Below are positions 1-13,500 of a DNA stretch of 64,000 nucleotides, piece by piece. The stretch is from Lytechinus variegatus (Eukaryota; Echinodermata; Echinoidea; Temnopleuroida; Toxopneustidae). The notes beneath the pieces are model-generated. The model ran no database searches. It saw only the letters and a program-made list of their open reading frames with translations, and had not been told where the DNA came from. A program made the translations under genes and the position numbers. Positions within the stretch are counted from its first letter, which is position 1. Every line of letters begins with the position of its first letter. The stretch covers positions 38,008,687 to 38,072,686 of the forward strand of contig NC_054746.1 in NCBI RefSeq assembly GCF_018143015.1, in the 5' to 3' direction.

Positions 1-297
1 TTGTGTTATGATTTTTATTGTGTTTAGAAAAAATTATATTTCACTATGCAGATATTAAATCTTTTAAACACAGACCTGTGTATTCATTTGAAATATTGTG
101 AACATTCTGAATAATGAAAATAAACACATGATTTAATAATACAGGAATTTAAATAATAGTAGAGGGAATAATTTCAATATTATGTGGTTGGAATGTTTTC
201 ACACAGTCAATGTCACAATTACATCAAAGTCACATAATTGGCACAAATTTACTACACTCTGACTAAAACTTGTTATTCAAATTAAAATAATGTAATA
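1..297. other. Gene-free AT-rich stretch
   Basis: No coding exon, RNA gene or repeat structure is visible. It is probably intronic sequence of the ACSS1-like gene, whose N-terminal exons must lie further upstream. Confidence 0.4.
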
Positions 298-896
298 GGC
301 TTTTTACACAGGATTTTCTTAACCCTGGACTATCGCTAACCCCGTACTATCCTTAATCCCGTACTATTTATTTTCCTTTTCACACATGCCAAATTGTTTT
401 TGCTAACCCCGGATAAGGAATGCTTGCTTTTTACACACGAAACTCGCTAACCCCGGACTATTGGTAGCTCATGAATGTTTACGAGCGCACCGAGGGGTCA
501 TTCGGGTCATATCCAAAATCGCTGACTTCTGGCGCGCGCTTTTTTTTTCATCGCCGTGATCGCTGTTCTTAAATATTCATTATACTTACCTCTGATTGGA
601 CAACAGGGCCGGCTCTGTTGCGGGGCATGAATGGGAGCACTTAGCCCACTTTCGTTTTACACATGCGATCTTAACCCCGTACTATTGCTCTTAGCACCGC
701 AATTGGTGGGATAACCCTGCTTTTTTGCAGGGCCAAATAATCCCGTACTATAGGTGGGGTTAGCCCACTTTGCAAAAACGCTGTGTAAAACGAAAGTGGG
801 CTAAGCTTAACCCCGTACTATAGGTGGGGCTAAATTGCCATTTAGCCCCACCAATAGTACGGGGTTAAGGAAATTTTAGCCTGTCTAAAAAGGGTA
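298..896. mobile_element. Non-autonomous TIR element, copy 1 (CCCCGTACTAT family)
   Basis: The ends are inverted versions of each other: the left end reads TTTTTACACAGG and the right end CCTGTCTAAAAAGGGTA. The inside is built from many direct and inverted copies of the word CCCCGTACTAT, together with GGTGGGGCTAA. At about 807-868 two such copies face each other and could fold into a long hairpin. The same family recurs at 32845-33392 with nearly identical termini. No coding capacity is visible. It looks like a MITE-type DNA transposon mobilised in trans; the superfamily is not assigned. Confidence 0.75.
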
Positions 897-3800
897 TATA
901 ATAGATTTGATCAGTCTTCAGTCTGTTTAAGTGTGACATACATGTACTGCAACAAAAATAATGAATGTTTGCAATAGGCCTACAGTACACTGCAAAATAT
1001 TAAACACCACTATACTGTACATATATCAATACATGTAGATGACAAGAGCTGGCATTTTTTTACATGTAAACTAGTGTTAAATGGGTGGTTTTAGTCTAGC
1101 ACCCAGTGGTGTACATTCTTTTCATGTACATGTAGGTGTTTTTTTTTATTTAATAGATTTAAAGGCACTCTGGTTCATTGAAATACAGAAAATGCCATCA
1201 TAACTCCATCAAAAATTGAGGAATAAAAATTAACACAAAATGTTCCAAATTACTGGTACATTGTACATATTGGATTTCATTAAAACTCACCCATTTCAGT
1301 TAACTTTACACATATTCCCATGGCAACAGTCCACTCATTTCAGCCAGGTTGGAAAATTCTGATGGAATTTCAGATATGTATAAGTAATCAATTCCACTTG
1401 CTATGCTCTGAATTATGATACAATATCAGTGTTTGATCCATGAGTTGATTTAGAGACCTTGTGTTAGAATCGTTCAAAACAAACGTCTGTGTAGATATCA
1501 TGTTTGGGATTGCAGGGGTGGAATTCCTCTTTCTCACCGTTGAGAGAACATCACACTTGATTGCTCTCACTCAAGGCAGAACAAAGCAAATGGGTTTACT
1601 TGTAGGGACACACCCACAATCTAAACCTACCATTGCTATTCATTCAACAATCAAAGTACTGCACTTTTTCTCTTTCTTTTTAAATCCATTTCTCTGTCTT
1701 TTTGCTTTTTTTTGCTTTTCTGTTTCTTTGTATGAATTGTTTGCACTATTTCTTTGACTGGGATGGGCCCAGAATAAATAATTGATTCCTTTATGGTGTT
1801 TAAAAACTTATAATGGGTAGTATTTGATCAGTGACTTCCTATTAAATATTACAAGGATTTGTGTAATGTTAATTTTTCATGGTTCCAATACAATACCCTT
1901 TTTAACACCTTTCTGGCCAGTATCTGTTGTTTTTTAGGGGGGGGGGGGTGCAGCCCCCAAAACTTTGAAAACCTGTGTCAGGTAGACTTTTCTGAACATA
2001 GGCTCTCTTATTTTTTAATGGGAAATTATAATTAAAATTCTTCTTTAATTTATTCAGGTAATACAAGGGATAATATATACATGTATTTTTCAAAGTGTAA
2101 GTTTTGATGAGTTACTTTAACAGAATCACAAGAAAATTTGTGAATATGGTTACATGTAAAAATAAAAAAATGTACATCAATCACACACACATGCTCATTC
2201 AGACCCACATACGGCCATGCGTTTTGAGTTGGGCCCATTTCCGTTACAACTCAAATTTTCCTCGAAAATCGCACCATTTTATACAATTGTATTTTTTTCT
2301 TATGTTTGACATCCTTTAACCATAAAAGTATATATATTCTGAAAGGAAATTGTCTGAGGAATTCAAAAATGCAATCAGAAAAGGCATAGGTTAATGTCAT
2401 AAAAAGTTAAAGGTCAAAATATGTGGAAAACTGTGAAAAAAACATACTTCCCAATAAATCTTAGAATCAGATAAACTTTACACCCTATAGGGAAATAACA
2501 TGCATATTTCAACTCTTTAGAGTGAGACCTTTCCAGTGATATATAACTTGTTGGGGATAACTCTACCAAAATAACTGGGCGCAATCATATTTTAAGACCA
2601 AATTTCACATCACAATTTTTGCGGGTATGTATGTATCAATGCTTGATTCACCCCTAAAATATTAATTAGTCTTGCCTTTAGTTGCATAAATACACTTACA
2701 AACACTAACCAGTATATTATAATATATTTACTGTGGTTATTATGAATAAAAAATGATTTCATTTGACTCAAATTGTGGGATTTGTCACCTCTTGGCTCAA
2801 AGACCGGTGGACCAAAGGTTGACAACTGAGAGTCAGGTTTAAGATATACATGTAAATATAGGGAAAATGTGAATGCACAATGAAAAGTTCTCATTACTGC
2901 TTTATTTAAAATTAGTGTCAACAAAAACAACTGACAAGTTATAAACAAATCCAGACACCTGGCAAAAATACTTTATGTTATTTTAGAGTGTTATATTTTA
3001 AATATACCCTCTTGCTCAACATTCTGCAGGACATGGTCTCTTGGTACTGGGTCAATTGAATGTCAATGCACAGAACATATTTCTACATGTATGGGTACAT
3101 TTGCCTCTGTTTAGTTTAATCTTTGTACCGGTTTCATTCTCAAGTAGTTTTTTGTTTATTTTTTTTTATAATTTGGAAAAATATTCTCTGAACACTTTTA
3201 AGCCAGCCAAAAATGTGTCATTTACTGATTTATAGTTAAGCAGTGTGATGTAACATTAAGAAAAAAGTAAATAGAATCAGATGAGGACTTTATTGCAACA
3301 AACAAGTTTTCATTAATTAAAATTGCATAAAAGGTGTATTTATATCTATTATGTTACCAGAGTAATCTGAAGATTCTGACACAAAGTTATCACTATCAGT
3401 CTACGCTGTCAATATTGAAACCATGAGGTCATAATTATTAAAAAAATAGATTGATTTATCTTTGAAGCCTTTAATTAGTTTGTGCTTTTCTTTTTGAAAT
3501 TTATGCAGCTTCTAAATTTTATTCAAGGTGTAACCCACAACTGTATTTTACTTCTCCTCATTTCCTATACATCAGACAGTGACAATTTCAATCATGTTAA
3601 TTTCATGTTTTACATCAATTGATTATACTAATTAGCTTAATTAGGTACCCTTTGAACTTAAAAGTTCAAATTTGACCCACTTATGATTGAAGAATAAGCT
3701 AGTGAGCCCCAAAACTATTACATATTTAGGTACTGTGATGTTATACATTTAGTTTCTTAATGAAATGAAAATTTATGCTCCCCTCGTCATGCTCCCCTCG

Positions 3801-4068
3801 TCTACCACCATGCAAAAATGGCCAATTGATGTTACATACATGTGTAATTGCTAATTACTGGTAAATGAAGTAATCTAAAGTATTTCTTTTTCTTTTAAGT
3901 AATTGGTATAAAGATTCCCTTTAATATGATACCAAATATACCCATGTAGCACATGTATTTCAAGTTTTATACCATTAATTATTTCTGTGCTTGTCGTGCA
4001 AATGTAACGATACCACCTATTTGCGGGCCCAACTTAAAATGCATGGCCATACCAAAATTACAAATTTA
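897..4068. other. Gene-free intronic or upstream stretch
   Basis: No exon with family similarity and proper splice sites was found here. The stretch is AT-rich, with short poly-G and poly-T runs and many TACATGTA palindromes. A 24-bp sequence at 2213-2236 (starting GGCCATGCGTTTTGAG) has a near-perfect inverted copy at about 4023-4046, so an old TIR element could span 2.2-4.05 kb. That reading is weak, because similarity fades quickly outside those 24 bases. Confidence 0.35.
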
Positions 4069-4311
4069 AGGCTCTGTCACATCATTCCGTGCAAGCAGTT
4101 GCGTGTGACTTGCGGCTAACTATTTTTGCTACCCGCAATTTGCCAGCAGGTCTCTGCATTGACAGTATCGTGCATTTGCCCGCAGAAATGCACGTAATTC
4201 TAATTTGCACGCAGAAAAGTTTTAACATGCAAAACTTTTTTGTGGGTGAGTTGCGGCAATAACTCACCCGTAAGGATTTCAGAGAACGATGTGACTGTTT
4301 GTGACAGGCCT
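4069..4311. mobile_element. Short MITE-like inverted-repeat element
   Basis: The left end reads AGGCTCTGTCACATC; the right end carries GATGTGAC followed by GTGACAGGCCT, its imperfect inverse. The interior has inverted GTGCAAG/CTTGC-type words and is more GC-rich than its surroundings. TTTA or TTAA flanks both sides. At about 243 bp without an ORF it fits a miniature inverted-repeat transposon. The exact ends are uncertain by a few bases. Confidence 0.5.
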
Positions 4312-4589
4312 TTAGATTTTTATTTCTTCAAGTGACCTAGATGTATTTACTACATGTATGTTCTTTTTCCCTTTGTTTTCTGATTTTTTTCAAGAATCTC
4401 TTTTCCTGATACTGTACATGTACAGTACATGTACATGTATATTTTATTTCCAAAATATAATTTGACCTCTGAATACATGTATGATGACAGTATACAAGTC
4501 ACTTGAATACAATTTCATTTATTGGTCTCTTGGTAATATCAATGTTTTAATTACATGATTTTTTTCTCTTCCATTTCTTGTACACATAG

Positions 4590-7500
4590 TAAATTGCATC
4601 GATCGCCACAAGGAGGCTGCACCAGATCGAGTAGCTTTGATATGGGAGAAAGATGAGCCAAATCAAGCAGAAAAGATCACATACAAGTGAGTTCAAAGTA
4701 TTAAAATGATATCAGTCCTTACTACATAGGCCTATGACACAGTCATTAATTATTAATTATTGATATGTATACATGTACTGTACATATTTGCTCATTTTTT
4801 GCTGATGCAAGAGGGAAAGCATACATGTATTTGCTCCAACTAACTATATTTTCTTGGCTTTGTTAGGCTTTTAACTTTGTATGATGATATACGATGGTAT
4901 GAAGACAACATTTTCTTAACAAATGTGCATCTGACAAATTCAATATTGAAATCAGTGGTCATTCTTGTTTATAGATTGCAGTCAATTGATGAAATGCTGA
5001 GATCATTTAGTGTTAAATCTCTATGATGGCATACATGTACATGTAGGTAAAGATTGTCTGGCATTGACGTCACACAAGTCATGTGATCGTGCATACCCTT
5101 TTTTGAGAGATGAGCACAAGAAGCCTAAAAACTACAAAATCTTGTTATTTTTAATTTTGTTCAATTTAGAAAATTTCTTTTAAAAGATCAAGGCCAGAGA
5201 GGCATTTTGATGATTTCAAAGTCTTTATCAGTTGGGTTGCAGGGACCTTTTAATCTGAATATATCCAAGGTCAATCATTCATTATGGTTTATGGAATTTC
5301 TTTAATTTAGGAAAGTTATAAATCTTTTTGCAAAGCAAAAATTTGACTTACAAAAATATGTAAGTTTCTTCAGGAATGTTTGTACATAAGATATTGCTTG
5401 AATTAGGAAGTAGTACTTTCAATTACCAGATACTTTTTATGAAAATATGTGGTTCATGCACAATTGCATGCAGGTCTGCATGTATGAAATACACTGTATT
5501 GACTAGAAATGACCATGTTTTCCCCCATAGTGTAAGTAAGGAATGAACATTGTATAAACTTACCATTCAAAGAAGAATATTAATGCTCCAGTTGTTTTCT
5601 GCCCTCAATCACTCATCATATTTTATGCTCACTTCTAGTAGGATAGAAGTAATATTTCAAATTATTATACATTTGGAGAATTACACTGTACACATGTAGC
5701 TGAATCTGAGAGGGGACAACCCTCAAAATATTGTCTCAATTCATAAGTTCTCAGCAAAACTTTGAATAAAATATTTCTTGCTGCTGTGTTGAAATATCTC
5801 CACTTGTGAGGTGAAGGTCTCTTCCTGCCAAACCTCTAGTAATTCAAAATGTAGATAATAATTGCACAATAGCTGTTTTTCAATTATTTGAGAATGTAAA
5901 GGTTCAATAACCATAGACCAATTTCAACTTTGCATGTGCTTTAGAACTTACACTTGGCTCCATAATTCCTGGTTGGGGTGGAGTCTAATTTGAAAGCCAA
6001 TAAATATCTGATTCCATGGCACACATTTTATGCTTCACTTGTGCCATGTTATGCCCAATATTTAAAGTGGTATTCTAGTCTGAAAATGATAAAATGTGAA
6101 CAGATAAAGATAAATCAGACAAAGTAAACACTGAAAATTTGATCAAAATCGGACAAAGAATAACATAGTTATGCCATTTTAAGTATACATTAGTCCTTTA
6201 AAACAGTTTGAAGCATGTCTTCATGAATATTCAATGAGCAAACTGATGATGTCATGTCCTCACTTGTTCTTTTGTATCTTATTACCTGAAATTATGTCTA
6301 TCAAATTTTTTTCCCCAAGAACTAAAAAAAATGGGTTGACAACTAATGAGATATTCATTGCTGCAATTACATGTAATTTCATTATGAGGAGACATATCAT
6401 TCACACATGTCTGAAAAAAATGAAATGAATATGGTTTCATATAGTAACATGAGAAAAAGGAAAGTGGGGATGTGATATCACCAGCCCACCAAATGAATAT
6501 TCATACCACATGCATTCACAATATATTGCAAAATTTTAAAATTCAATAACTTCATTATTTGTTATCAGATTTTGATGAAATATACAGCATTTTTCCAGTG
6601 GTTGATATTTCTTATCTTGTATTGTTTATAAATACGGAAATGTATCATCCTTTGCAATTTTTTTTGCCAGATAAATACTACTAATTATAAAATAAAGTGG
6701 GGCCAAGATAGTTCAAGTACCTAAATTTCTCATAGTTTACAAATAAGGGAATCTCCCCAGTTTAGAGAGCTTGATGCACAGAGAAAGCATTTTTTGTGTC
6801 TTATACATGATTTTCACTTCTGTTTGATATAACAACATACTATGTTGAAGATATTTTTCCAAGGCCTACTTCTAAGTCTGATTTGTAGGTAACTTAAATA
6901 TTGTCTCTTTGTAAATTTTAAATTCATATGAATATGCATTTTAAGTCAAGCCATACATGTATGCAATATTTCTAGAATATCTCTTTTTTTTACAGGCAAC
7001 TTTATGAGATGACAAATCAACTTGCCAACTCCCTCCGTCGCCATGGTGTAAAGCGAGGTGATCGAGTCGCTATCTATATGCCTGTTTCTCCACTTACAGT
7101 AGCTGCTATGTTAGCATGTGCAAGGATAGGGGCTATTCACAGGTAGATTAGAAGTTCATTCATGGCACACAATGTTGTTTCTTGAAAAAGGAGATTGCAC
7201 CAACCTGAAATTGAAACAATTCTAAGAAAACAATGTGTTTCAAGGATAATACAGAAAATTTTAATCAGTTGGGAGTGATAATTGAATAATTTTCAAGCTT
7301 CAACCAAACTTGTGTGTTTTAAGATTTGTCGATTTTGTGAATGCTCTCATTACATGTATTTTAGTGATTTATTTCAGATTTGTCAAATATACAAAGCTTG
7401 TCTCACTGTATTAAAAAGGAGAATCCATGCATGAGTGTTGCATGATACATGTAGTTCATATAGATATCATTTTTTTAGGTTATTTTCAGGTATATTCCAT

Positions 7501-10500
7501 GTATGTTCATATTGCATTTAATCAACTTTCTTACTCTTTACTCCCAACCGTTGTGAATTACATGAATGGGTTTTTTAAGTTGCAATAGAGAAACACTTCC
7601 GGAATTAATGTAAATATTCAATATTTATCTTGAACCGCCCCCTTTCTGTCATATCTCTTGTACAGTGTTGTCTTTGCAGGGTTCAGCGCTGAAGCTCTTG
7701 CTAGCAGAATCATTGATGGTAAGAATTCTATTATGCATTAAAACACATATTGGTAGAAACAAACATAGGTTGAACAATTTTGGTGATTTCAAGTTTGATG
7801 CTTGTTTTGGAAGCACAATTGCCATCCCAACTTTCCCCATCCAATCTTAGCTTAGACATTTGTCAAAATCGCATAATTGATTGTTCAACGCCTAGTGATA
7901 CTTATCCCAAGACCAGTCTAAGTTTTATTTGGTTTAGTGCTGATTAAAAGGATATTAGCACCCAGGCTTGTTAGCACCAAGCATCAGCACCAAATTCGAA
8001 ATCACCCAGTGTAAACTTGCTTGAAATGAGCTGTTCCAGATACACTTCGGAACAACAATAGAAATTGGTCAACTACAAGTATGCACTAATGTTCAAACTA
8101 TATGAATCATATATTAGACATATACTTGATTGAATAAAAGCTTTGATTAATGCTGAAAACCAGCTTTAATTTAATTTCATTCACTAATAGAAGTTAAAAG
8201 ATCAATGGGTAAACATACTATTTATCAAAATCCATTAACAAAAACCAGAGTCAATAAGAACTGATTAATTTAAGGTAAAGAGTCACCTGAGCCTTACCAA
8301 GATTTGACAGTGCTATTTTTCTTTTATATGCAGCTGGTGTAGAGACAGTTTTGACCACTGACCAGGCTGTACGTGGCGGGAAGGTCATTGACCTCAAGGC
8401 TACTGTAGACAAGGCCATGGAGCAATGTCCAAAGGTCAAACGAGTATTTGTTTCTAAGAGGACAGGAGCTGATGTCCCAATGTATGAGAGAGATATACCA
8501 ATGGAAGAGGTGACCTTTTTTTTTTACTGTGAAAGAAAAATAAAAATAGAGATGAATTCTTCTAGTGAATTAGGGAACAGTTTGCACTATGTTATATGCA
8601 GGATCCTTGCCACCCATCCTGTCTATTTTGTCCTGTGTTACATGATAATTTTAATCGCCTGTACTAGAATTTTCCTACATGAACAGTAGTCACAATGTCC
8701 ATATTTGTGTAAGAAGTGTGGGATTCGCAAAAGATGGTTGGAGCATAGAAAAAAAAAGAGATCCCTTTTTGCATGAGAAAAAAATAACAGTTATTTATTA
8801 CATGTTTTAGTAAATGAATTCTACATGCAAGTAAAGATTTTAGATGTGAACAAACAATTAATGCATCCACTTTTCTTTCATACATTCCAGGCCATGGCTC
8901 ATGAATCAACAGAATGTGAGCCAGAAGTGATGAGCAGCGAAGATCTTCTCTTTATGCTTTATACATCAGGATCTACAGGGTCTGCTAAAGGTCTCTCTCA
9001 TTCTCAAGCTGGCTACCTACTCTATGCCAGTCTGACCCATAAGGTAGATATAAAGATCGCCTAAAGGTCTCTCTCATTCTCAAGCTGGCTACCTACTCTA
9101 TGCCAGTCTAACCCATAAGGTCACCCAAAGGTCTCTCTCATTCTCAAGCTGGCCAGCTTCTCTATGCCAGTCTGACCCATAAGGTCACCCAAGGTCTCTG
9201 TCATTCTCTAGCCTGCTACCTACTCTATGCCAGTCTGACCCATAAGGTAGATATAAAGATCGCCTAAAGGTCTCTCATTCTCAAGCTGGTTACCTACTTT
9301 ATGCCAGTCTGACCCATAAGGTAGATATAAAGATCGCCTAAAGGTCTCTCTCATTCTCAAGTTGGTTACCTACTTTATGCCAGTCTGACCCATAAGGTAG
9401 ATATAAAGTTCGCCTAAAGGTCTCTCTCATTCTCAAGCTGGTTACCTACTTTATGCCAGTCTGACCCATAAGGTAGATATAAAGATCGCCTAAAGGTCTC
9501 TCTCATTCTCAAGCTGGTTACCTGCATGTACTCTATGCCAGTCTGACCCATAAGGTAGATATGAAGATCGCCTAAAGGTCTCTCTCATTCTCAAGCTGGT
9601 TACCTACTTTATGCCAGTCTGACCCATAAGGTAGATATAAAGATCGCCTAAAGGTCTCTCATTCTCAAGCTGGTTACCTACTTTATGCCAGTCTGACCCA
9701 TAAGGTAGATATAAAGATCGCCTAAAGGTCTCTCTCATTCTCAAGCTGGTTACCTACTTTATGCCAGTCTGACCCATAAGGTAGATATAAAGATCGCCTA
9801 AAGGTCTCTCTCATTCTCAAGCTGGCTACCTACTCTATGCCAGTCTGACCCATAAGGTAGATATAAAGATCGCCTAAAGGTCTCTCTCATTCTCAAGCTG
9901 GCTACCTACTCTATGACAGTCTGACCCATAAGGTAGATATAAAGATAGCCTAAAGGTCTCTCTCATTCTCAAGCTGGTTACCTACTTTATGCCAGTCTGA
10001 CCCATAAGGTAGATATAAAGATCGCCTAAAGGTCTCTCTCATTCTCAAGCTGGCTACCTACTCTATGCCAGTCTGACCAATAAGGTAGATATAAAGATCG
10101 CCTAAAGGTCTCTCTCATTCTCAAGCTGGTTACCTACTTTATGCCAGTCTGACCCATAAGGTAGATATAAAGATCGCCTAAAGGTCTCTCTCATTCTCAA
10201 GCTGGCTACCTACTCTATGCCAGTCTGACCTATAAGGTAGATATAAAGATCGCCTAAAGGTCTCTCTCATTCTCAAGCTGGTTACCTACATGTACTCTAT
10301 GCCAGTCTGACCCATAAGGTAGATATAAAGATCGCCTAAAGGTCTCTCTCATTCTCAAGCTGGCTACCTACTCTATGCCAGTCTGACCCATAAGGTAGAT
10401 ATAAAGATCGCCTAAAGGTCTCTCTCATTCTCAAGCTGGTTACCTACTCTATGCTAGTCTAACTCATATGGTAGATGTAAAGATCGCCTCAAGCTGGCTA

Positions 10501-13500
10501 CCTATTCTATGCCAGTCTGACCCATAAGGTCACCCAAAGTCTCTGTCATTCTCAAGCTGGCTACCTACTCTATGCCAGTCTGACCCATAAGGTAGATATA
10601 AAGATCGCCTAAAGATCTCTCTCATTCTCAAGCTAGTTACCTACTCTATGCTAGTCTAACTCATATGGTAGATGTAAAGATAGCATAAAGGTTTTTCTTG
10701 TTCTTAAGCTGGTTACCTAATTTATTAAAGTCTTACTCATAAGGTAGATATAAGGATCATCTAAAGGTCTCTCTCTCTCATTCTCAGGCTGGTTACCTAC
10801 TCGATGCCAGTCTATCTCTTAAGTTATATATTAAGATCACCTAAAGGTTTATCTCATTCTTAAGAAAAATACCTATCTATGCCAGTCTAAGCCATAAAGG
10901 TAGATATAATAAACCTGTCTTGTTCCTCTTTTGATTAGCGGTGCTCAGGTATTCGGTTCTGAAATCATTCAACATTTTGTAAGTGTTTTCAACCAAAAGT
11001 CATAGATTTATGATTTATTTCATGTTTATAATCGAAAGAGATTCCATGAAAGATTTCATTGAAAATAAAAAACAAAGAAATAAGGAATAAAAAAACAATG
11101 ATATAAAGAGGAAATTAATTATGTTTTGGAAATTTTTTTTTTAGATATTTGTTAAAAATCCAGTCAGAAGTATTATTTTCCTCCCAAATCAGCTTTCTAC
11201 TTGCTGTTTACAGTGAGTTCAAGACAAAAACCTGATTTCGTACCCTTATTTGCATAAAAATGATTACTTCATACATATGAAAAATATTTTAATGGAAAAT
11301 TTTACACTATGGTCTTGTAGTTTACACCTAGTTCTACAGGTGAGCAAATTTTCACGGTGATCGGCAGCCGAGACCTGAAGGTGGGGGGGGGGGGGGGTCA
11401 ATCCCCTGGTCTGAAATTACCCAGTCAAAATAGCTTGGATTAACAGGGACATGCTACAATGTCCTTATACTCATACACTGAGTGTGCTATATTGAAGGTA
11501 ACAGGTTTGCCATGACACCTAGTACAAGGCTCCACATTAACTTTTTTTGGTGGTGGCCCGTTCGGGCCACCAAAACCTTCAAATAATTTTTTTTGGTGGC
11601 CCATTAGTAAAGTTTGGTGGCCCGAAAAATATAAAGAAAAACATTAATTAAAAATGAATAAAACAAACTGAAATATTCTGCAGTCACTACCACGTACCAC
11701 TCTTCTTTGTACATCTTGTATGTAAATTGTGCTTGCTGTTATTTTGTGGTAATATATAAATTGTTCTATCATTGTGAATATGAAATGATTGTAAAGAATT
11801 GAAAAAAAAAGAAAATGTAAGAAAAATGAATAAGACAAAATTATCAGAAAAAATGGGGAAAATTATTATTATTATTCAGTAGAAACATGTTCTTTAATCA
11901 GGCATATTCAATGGGAAGGGGTATAAATGGTTTAATCACTGTAAAAAATGACAGAAAAAAAAAAGAAAACGGCAAGTTATCTGGAAAAAACAGTGAGAAA
12001 ATTCCTTCCCTATTTTTGACAAAATGATGGAAAAATTCACATTTCATATCAATAAAATGCCTTCCCAAGTATTTACTTCCTTAAGAGTGGTTTAAGAAGT
12101 CATTTATAAACAAGAAAGAAAGAAGCTGTCTATACAAGACAGCTTCGAAAATAAACCAAATATCAACATACATACAAATGCACATGTGGGACTGTGATGT
12201 ACTCACCTATGTGTTTTATGTGTATTAATGCATTTGGAAATCGGTCTTTTTGAGTCAAAACAGAGGTCATAATTCCTCCTTTTAATGCTTGCGAATTATC
12301 AGGTTTCAGTAATATGGACTGTAGAAGGGCATGTCATTGGTGTAAAATGTGACTTTGACGTAGATTTTCAAAGTTCTGGGGAAGATTTCTTAGCAGTAAC
12401 ATTTCGCATCGCAGCTCCCTGAGTCTGAATAGTCTGCTAGCGCACAGCCAGCTGCAGTGGTTTCACGCATGCAAAGCTCAGCCAGACAGCCGGCTGAATA
12501 ATAGTTACTGTATGCTAGCGGTAGGCCTACATACTGTCATGACTGTGCAATCTTTGTGTGTGTATTTGTGTGTAGATTGACAAAAAAGGCGCATGACGAA
12601 TTGACTTGCAAATTGAACTGTAGAAAGTTGATAAATGTATGCAAAATCGGGAGAAAAATTGGGCTACTTTGAAAATTATTGGTTGCCCGATTCGGGCCAC
12701 CAAAACTTAACATTTTTTCAATAATGGTTGCCCGAGATGAATTTTTGGTGGCCCCGGGCCACCGGGCCACCGCTAATGTCGAGCCTTGACACCTAGTATC
12801 TGAGGTCAAAGTGTATTGTTTCCTCTTCTCTTAGCACTTTTTTTTGTAGACAAAACAGATATATACTTGTAAATACATTGTACATGTATATACTAGTACC
12901 ATAAATAGAATTGCTGAAGGCCTGATTTTGTTCTGATATCAAAGTTTCATACAGTGACCTGTGATTGATTGCTAATTTTGTGTTATGGGTGTGCCATTCA
13001 ATATGTGCAGTCTTCCATACCGGTTAGCCAAATATGTACTTTTAGAGGATAATATCAAATTCCATACTCCATTTACTGTAGAATCTAATCATTCTAGTGT
13101 ATTATCATGGGAGGGTGGGAGAATGCATTATCAGTGTATTACAATGTATCTTCTGCAACAAATCCTTTTTGTGAATTAACATATCATAATTTTATGTTGA
13201 AGTTTATGTCTTTGTGTTTAAAAAGGGATGAGAATGTTTATTTCAATTTATTTTTTGTCTTTAGAGAGAAAGAAATTGAAGCTCTCAATGTTAAACTTAA
13301 AAACCTGAATTTTACAGCTTTATATCTTGTGTCAATTGTAAACAGTAAAAACAAGAGACTAATTACCTCTCTTTAATATTTGTAAGATTATGAGACATTT
13401 GACTCATGAAATTCTGCATAATGGTGCAAGCCCTTATTTTCAGTCTGAACTACGTATAAAAAGTTGTTCAATAAGAATTTATTGCATTTGATCATTCTAC

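Noticed and set aside
1461..1757. 98-residue plus-strand frame near the window start
   Set aside because: Its hydrophobic F/L-rich tail comes from a T-rich run; there is no similarity to the missing ACSS1 N-terminus.
9044..10910. Extra ACSS1 exons or a repeated protein domain
   Set aside because: Units of 76 bp shift frame each time and carry stops; they duplicate the exon edge with its donor, not a coding module.
8985..10910. CRISPR-like array
   Set aside because: There are no unique spacers; whole 76-bp units repeat head to tail, in a eukaryotic intron.
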